Shown here one piece after another: positions 58,606 to 64,000 of a stretch of DNA of 64,000 nucleotides. Each line of letters opens with the position of its first letter. Positions within the stretch are counted from its first letter, which is position 1. The stretch lies in the NCBI GenBank assembly GCA_030015575.1, contig CM057347.1:503691176-503755175 (forward strand), given 5' to 3'. Source of the stretch: Agapanthus africanus (taxonomy: Eukaryota; Streptophyta; Magnoliopsida; Asparagales; Amaryllidaceae). The notes below the pieces were generated by a model that was not told the origin of the DNA, did no database searches, and worked only from the letters and a program-made list of their open reading frames with translations. The position numbers and the translations under genes were made by a program.

Positions 58606-58779
58606 TCAAAGCTTTGAACCAGTGGAGCTCAGCTTGCTGCGTAACCTCTCCTTGATTTTGTAGAGAAACTCGTGCACTTCTTGGAAATGAGGGCTTGTAT
58701 AAATCTTCACATTTTCAATCCACTTCAAGATCTTGTCATGACTGCCCAATATTCTTTGCCAATCCTTCTCATTCACAAG
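58606..58779 (-). CDS. Terminal exon of an unrecognised gene
   Basis: On the minus strand, a good acceptor (ttaatttcag) at 58780 is followed by 57 uninterrupted codons and TGA (58608-58606). The exon reads LVNEKDWQRILGSHDKIL, KWIENVKIYTSPHFQEVHEF and LYKIKERLRSKLSSTGSKL. The peptide is amphipathic and charged, probably helical, with none of the composition bias of the surrounding repeats. I do not recognise the family with confidence. The rest of the gene should lie to the right, across or beyond the LTR elements at 59667-64000. It could also be an exon stranded by rearrangement. Confidence 0.6.
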   Translation of the reverse strand, partial: LVNEKDWQRILGSHDKILKWIENVKIYTSPHFQEVHEFLYKIKERLRSKLSSTGSKL

Positions 58780-59194
58780 CTGAAATTAACCAAGGTATAA
58801 AGCAGTAGATTAGCTGAAAAAAGTTGTGCTTCGTGTAAGCAGCAGGAGGAAAATCGAATCATGCCTTCTCTTTTTATTCAATTTTTGCATAATGTAGTAG
58901 AGTGGCATTTTTCTATAATTAACTTGGTATGGATTGATCTACATTTTCATAGCTTTGCAAGTATAGATATAATAAAAGATGGTTTTCTTCCTCGTGTCAC
59001 CCCAAAAAATAGCTGTTTCCATATAGCACCTCCAAACTTGATACATGTATCACCTCCAAGACCTTACAATTATTCACATAACCCTACTTTAACGGAGACA
59101 TGTTTATCAGTTTGACTCGATGTCATGACTAAACTTGTCCTGGGTACTTTAATTGATTAAATCTACAACCTTTACGAAAATCAAAACCAGCAAA
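58780..59194 (-). other. Probable intron of the minus-strand gene
   Basis: No recognisable coding sequence on the minus strand. An 84-codon plus-strand ORF (58861-59115) has no motif and is taken as chance. It would be the intron upstream of the exon at 58606-58779. Confidence 0.4.
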
Positions 59195-59607
59195 GGGCTT
59201 ATTTGGTTGAGTGTAGTTGGAGCCTCATATGGTTTGGTTCAAATAGTTACTACTTCAACTTGTAGTTGAAAAAGCAAATTGTGTTAAAAAACATTGGTTG
59301 CAACTACGTTCAAATTAAGCAATTTTACAAGCAAAAGAAAAAAGAAAAGCTTTTGTCGAGAATGCGGTTAACATTTAGTCCCATATTGGAAAAATTGTGG
59401 GATACATAAGAGTATAAGATATAAGATAGGATAAACCTCCATAAAACTTGAGTCTTTTGGATCGAGTCCCATTATATTAAAAAGCCCGTGGGCCCAAACC
59501 GAGTTTTATAGTTTGTTATTGTGAAACAAAAGCATGAAGTTGAAACCCGATATCTACATGTAGTTGTAAATACATTATTTTTCCAACTAGAAGCAACCGA
59601 ACAGCTC
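59195..59607. mobile_element. Possible MITE, about 413 bp
   Basis: The left end gggcttatttggttg then agtgtagttg (59195-59219) and the right end caactagaagcaaccgaaca (59584 onward) are imperfect inverses. Both have the ggttg/caacc core common in plant MITEs. Inside, ttcaacttgtagttgaa is itself palindromic. No convincing TSD was found. Confidence 0.4.
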
Positions 59608-59666
59608 ATAAATGTCGGAATGCTCGTTGTTCCTTATGATCAAGGAAGGTTTATTTGTTAAATCTT
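59608..59666. other. Short spacer before the minus-strand LTR
   Basis: 59 bp of unremarkable sequence; the last five bases (atctt) would be the TSD of the LTR starting at 59667. Confidence 0.4.
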
Positions 59667-60704
59667 TGTCACGCCCCGCTTCCCAAAATACGGAATACGA
59701 TGGGTGACAAGGCCGGCCATACTCCTACGGTCGAGGAAAAACCCTGCCGTAGTCACACTTCGGCTTCTAGCATTACGTGGTAATCTGTAAGACACATCAC
59801 GGATAAAAAGAAATACAGTCACTAGAACTATCAGATGTAAAAAAAAACCGAGCACAACGGATACAAACTAAAGAGACAACTAATCGGTGATATCAGAGGA
59901 ATGATACCGTTGGTTCATTGGTCTGGATCTCCGCGATCTTCTCGAATTTAGTCAGGTCTACTTCTTCCTCTGAGCATGCAAACTTGGGTCGTCAAAGCGA
60001 CACAATAGTAATATATACATATATATTGTGCAATGATAATAAACATAAAGCAGTAAGTATAGAGTAATGACATGAGCATGAAATAACCAGTACATATAAC
60101 GGCAAAGCATGTGTATCAAATCAATAATCAATGTAATGTTCTATCAGTCTCACAGTCTTAATGTCCAAGTCACTAAGCGTATCATCAGTCCGAGTGTGAG
60201 CGTCAACCACCGCAGGAGTATTCTCAACCCAAGGGTATGCCCCAGGGGCAAGGAAACATGGGCCTGAATCACGATCAGTAAAAATCAGTAACACGATCAG
60301 TATCAAAATCATGAAATCACGAAATATGCCGGCAGTGGGACTCCTGAGATTCCGTTGATCGAACCCACACTCAAACTACCCCACACCCCGTGGTATATAT
60401 CAAATACCGACCATGAATTTAAATACTAGTCGCTCCATGACAAGTCTACGCGAGAATTGGAGACAGGGTCTCCATCAAGCATGTCTCGACTGGTATCTAA
60501 GATAAATGGGCAGTTCTCGATATCTTATCTATGACACTAATATAAACGCTTTCATACCCATCCCATACCAGTTATAATTATACTTATATATGTCCCATAG
60601 GTGTCGACAATGCAATAACTAAATGGTTCCGCTGATTGTGTACAAATGCGTGTCCCTTCCACTATTCAATCATGTTTTTACACCAACGCACTTGTCACAA
60701 TCCA
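59667..60704 (-). mobile_element. Minus-strand chromovirus LTR, 3' part, interrupted
   Basis: Plus strand starts tgtcacgccccgcttccc and runs as the reverse complement of the last kilobase of the 4180-type LTR (for example gaaatatgccggcagtggga, gtgtcgacaatgcaataact). It breaks off at caatcca (60704), where the plus-strand LTR begins. The remainder must lie beyond the window if this is an insertion. Confidence 0.85.
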
Positions 60705-63700
60705 TGTAATACCCAGTTCCGATTATACCGTAACCGTATTTTAATTTCCCAAAATTTCCCCCCAAATTTTCATACATAATTTTTCTATATTTTTCTAAAT
60801 ATAATTTCTATATTTTCCTAACCTAAACCTTAAACTCAAACCCTTTTATTTTTCTTAACCCCAAAAGTCTCTCTTTTCTTCCCCAAAACTTCTTTTTCCC
60901 TAACTTCCAAACCCAGGCCCAGCCCAACTAATTCTTTTCCCGACTCGGCCTACCCGGCCCGTAACCCCTCTTCTCCCCCTCTATTCTTCTCCTCTTCTCT
61001 TCTTTTTCGTGTTCCTGTCTTTTCGCCACCGGCTCCGTCTCTCCCGCCAACCCTCCGCACGACGCGCTCCTCCCCACGACCACGCCCACCCCAACGTTCC
61101 TCCTCGTCTCTTTTGCCCACCTCCATCACCACGGTTCACGTCCTTCGCTTCCTACTTCGCTCGACCCGCCCCTGCAACGGCCTCAACAACGAGCCCTTGA
61201 CCCCCACAACTCCACCACCCTCAATCTGCCTCGCCTCCCTCTCTTCTAACAACTCTCTATCTCACTCTCTCCCTCTCAACTCACCCTCAACCCACTGCAA
61301 ACCCATCGCCGAATAGGCTCCTCCCCTCGCAAGCCCGCACCCACCACCGTGCCCATTGCCTTGACCCACGGCCGTCGTCCCTCCTCCGTCGACTCCATAA
61401 CCGAGCCATCAACAGTCGATTTCACGACCACCATCGCCACCATGAGCTCCTCCCCGTCTCCTCTACCTCGTCACCAACCTCCTCCACTCAGCCACACCTC
61501 TCGAGCTCCTCACCTCCGCCGAAGAGCTCGAGCCCACCAAGATTCCCCCGACCTTCTCATCTCCTCGCCTAGCCCTACCCACAAACCCGAGCCTCTGTCT
61601 CTCTCTCTTCCCCGACTCCGCGGCCACAACCCACAGCACCTCCCCTCACCGCCGACGCGTCTTCTTACCTCGCCGTCGACTGCAGCGATCCCCGACCTCA
61701 TCGCCGAGCTCCTCTTCTTCTCCTCCGCGTTGTCCACCCCGCTGCAAACACTGCCGCCTCTTTTGCACTGATCCCACTTCAAATCCTAGCCCCCGCACCA
61801 CCCATGGGCACCGCCTAACTCCGACTCACTGCCACTGCACTCGAGCTCGCATGGCCTGAATCCTCGCCGGAGTTTCCCCAAACCGCTATGAAAACCTCCA
61901 ACAGCCCACTTTCCCATCATCTCACACCATCGACGCCTGCCGCTACCTCTCGCCGCCGACAGCTCCGCTACGACCGCCGTCATTATCACCTCGTCAAGCC
62001 GAGCTCCCTGCTGTTGAGCCATCACTGAACTCCTAGACGTCGCCTGAATTGTCGCCGCCTCCATGCCACCGCGTACCCAGACGTGTTGCATTCCGTACCC
62101 AGTCCCCGTGCTACGTCGTGCCATCCCCGTGCTACACCATACCCGATCCAGTGCTCGCGCCGTGCCATACCCGCACTACGCACCGAGTCAAGACCGTGCC
62201 CAGTACCGTGTCACGCCCGTGTCATCACCAAGCCCACTACCGTACCACGCCCGCGTCGCCACTGCATCCAGTACCGAGTCACCGTGCATCATGTCCGCGT
62301 CGCGCACGTGTCCAGCATCGCATCGACTCAAGTGACGGGACGGATCCCGCACGTGGTGTCGCTTCTAATATCAAACGACCGAAAGGCAAGTGAAATCCCT
62401 ATTCACTTGTTTAACATGCTATAGTAAGCATTAGCTAAAGAGATTATATTATAGCTAGATATATAAATAATATAATTGGATCGAAACCTATGCTTGAATT
62501 TCGTGTAGCGAATCATCGTGCCGTCTTACTTGAGTAGAGTCCGACTAAGGCTTATTACTGTGTTAGTAACACGTGTAAATTAAATGGTTAACATCTAACT
62601 TGGTTGGTTAGAAGAAACGCTAGTTTCGATCGATGATTGAATGTTTATCTTAGGTGTTCGATGCGAACCTCATGCGAAAACAAAATCAAAAATATGGCGG
62701 AACTCATGATATTTAGACCCTAACACTGTTAACAAACGCTGTGTGCAAATTTGGTGGCACATCGATGTCGTTTTCACACATAAAGTGACGCCCTAACTTC
62801 AATACCGAAACTTGTGTTTTACCGAACACTCGATACTGTTAAATTCATAATTAATTCCAGAAAAATCTAATCGCAGCGTGCCTGGGTTCATTGCGAAGGG
62901 TACTGCATAACCTTTAACACGGCATGTAGCTTTACTGTTAGATGTATCCTATGAACATCGAAAACAAAAAACTTACCTGACCTTGGATTGCAGTTCAGAG
63001 CAGGAACTTACCCTTGACATGCATTTGTACCCCTGAAACCTTAATGTTTAATTGTGATAGTGTGCGGAGCCAATTACCTCTGTGTAAACAATTGCTTTAG
63101 CTTTCCAATGGTACCGGTTTCACTAAATTCGAGTATCATTTGATATTTAAATCATATTTTAAACGGGTGACATGTACGGCAGATTTCTGTCAATTCAGCT
63201 TGCACCCTTCATCGGTAATTTGATCATAACTCCTAAAACAAAATGACTATTGTTGATCCGTCTTCTGCGTTGTAAAGTTAACTCATAACCCTATAATTAG
63301 TTAAACAGTAGCGTCGCCTAATTATGCTCCCAACTAGGAGTAAAGCGTGTTACGAAACGGACTTCCAATTCAGAAACTGGATTTCCCGCAGTAAACACTT
63401 AAAATGAAATGACCATAACTAGCAAACCTGAAACCCGATTGACACGAAACCAATTTTGCTGTATAGATGATTAAATATATTGTCTACTCCTTTTATATCG
63501 TTTTGCTTAATTATGCACGTGTGATTTTATATGAATTTTCTAGTCCAACCGACACCGATTGCTCATATGTTTTAGCAGTGCATTTACTATATCCCAATCA
63601 TGTGCATGATTGTCATACCCGTGTAAATAGTGTTTATTTGCATCAATAACCTAGTAACCGTGTTACATTACCAAGTGATAATATTAGTGATTGGAATGTG

Positions 63701-64000
63701 GCAAGTACGTTAGTGTAAAAAGCATGAAGGAATAAGTGAAGTGACACGTACTTGTACAAAATCAGCGGAACCAAATAGTTATTGCATTGTCGACGTCTAT
63801 GGAATATATATAAGTATAACTATAACTGGAATGGGACGGTTATGGAAGCACTTATATTCATGTCATAGGTAAGACGTCGAACACTGTCCATTTATCTTGG
63901 ATACCAGTCGAGACATTCTTGATGGGGACCTTCTCTCCAGTTCTCATGTAGACTTGTCATGAAGCGACTAGTATTTGGTTTCCTAGCCGGTGCTTGATGT
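60705..64000 (+). mobile_element. Plus-strand LTR of the 4180-type family, cut by window end
   Basis: It begins tgtaatacccagttccgat and follows the layout of 9205-13228: an AT-rich head, a C-rich low-complexity tract (about 60940-62340), a segment like the one missing from 4180-7652 (about 62640-63000), and the 3' third to 64000, which corresponds to about 6915 of the first LTR. About 740 bp of LTR should lie outside. The preceding atcca (60700-60704) would be its TSD. C-rich ORFs here (for example 61349-61771) are shadows of low complexity. Confidence 0.85.

Overview
This is an angiosperm nuclear window of about 64 kb. It holds spliced gene remnants, an intronless pentatricopeptide-repeat (PPR) gene, Ty3/gypsy (Tat and chromovirus) and Ty1/copia LTR retrotransposons, and Helitron-type termini. 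I see no bacterial, organellar or viral gene set, no rRNA or tRNA gene and no CRISPR. The sequence alone does not let me name the species.

Layout. 1-885 is the 3' end of a Tat-type gypsy element; its LTR abuts, and appears to interrupt, exon 1 of a proline dehydrogenase gene (886-3618) that also carries three frameshifts. 4180-13228 is a chromovirus-type LTR element with a perfect target-site duplication (TSD), unequal LTRs and an almost empty interior. 13234-14049 is unannotated host sequence. 14055-45070 is one Tat-type gypsy element with a 5-bp TSD (cttca). Three later insertions swelled it from about 8.4 kb to 31 kb: a solo LTR (18223-20263), a minus-strand chromovirus with a decayed pol (21290-31828), and a copia-type element without recognisable genes (34577-44562) that sits inside the host's 3' LTR. 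The Tat-type host keeps a gag gene, a stub of reverse transcriptase, an 86-bp minisatellite and a spliced antisense gene.

45076-46137 is AT-rich spacer with a possible MITE. 46211-52503 is a clean tandem array of seven 899-bp units. Each unit contains, on the minus strand, a Helitron-like 3' terminus (GC hairpin then CTAG/T) and several diverged copies of an AT-rich motif of roughly 75 bp. A single long diverged relative lies at 55986-58425, just after the only intact gene, a 663-aa PLS-class PPR protein (53597-55588).

58606-58779 is a clean last exon of an unrecognised minus-strand gene. From 59667 to the window end a minus-strand LTR is interrupted by a plus-strand LTR of the same family, which continues past the edge.

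Functionally only the PPR gene (organellar RNA processing, inferred) looks intact. The rest records successive transposition, internal deletion and tandem amplification. No genes form an operon or pathway together. The points most worth following are the Helitron-end array, the spliced antisense gene inside the Tat-type element, the gene-less copia-type element, and the retrotransposon-broken PRODH.
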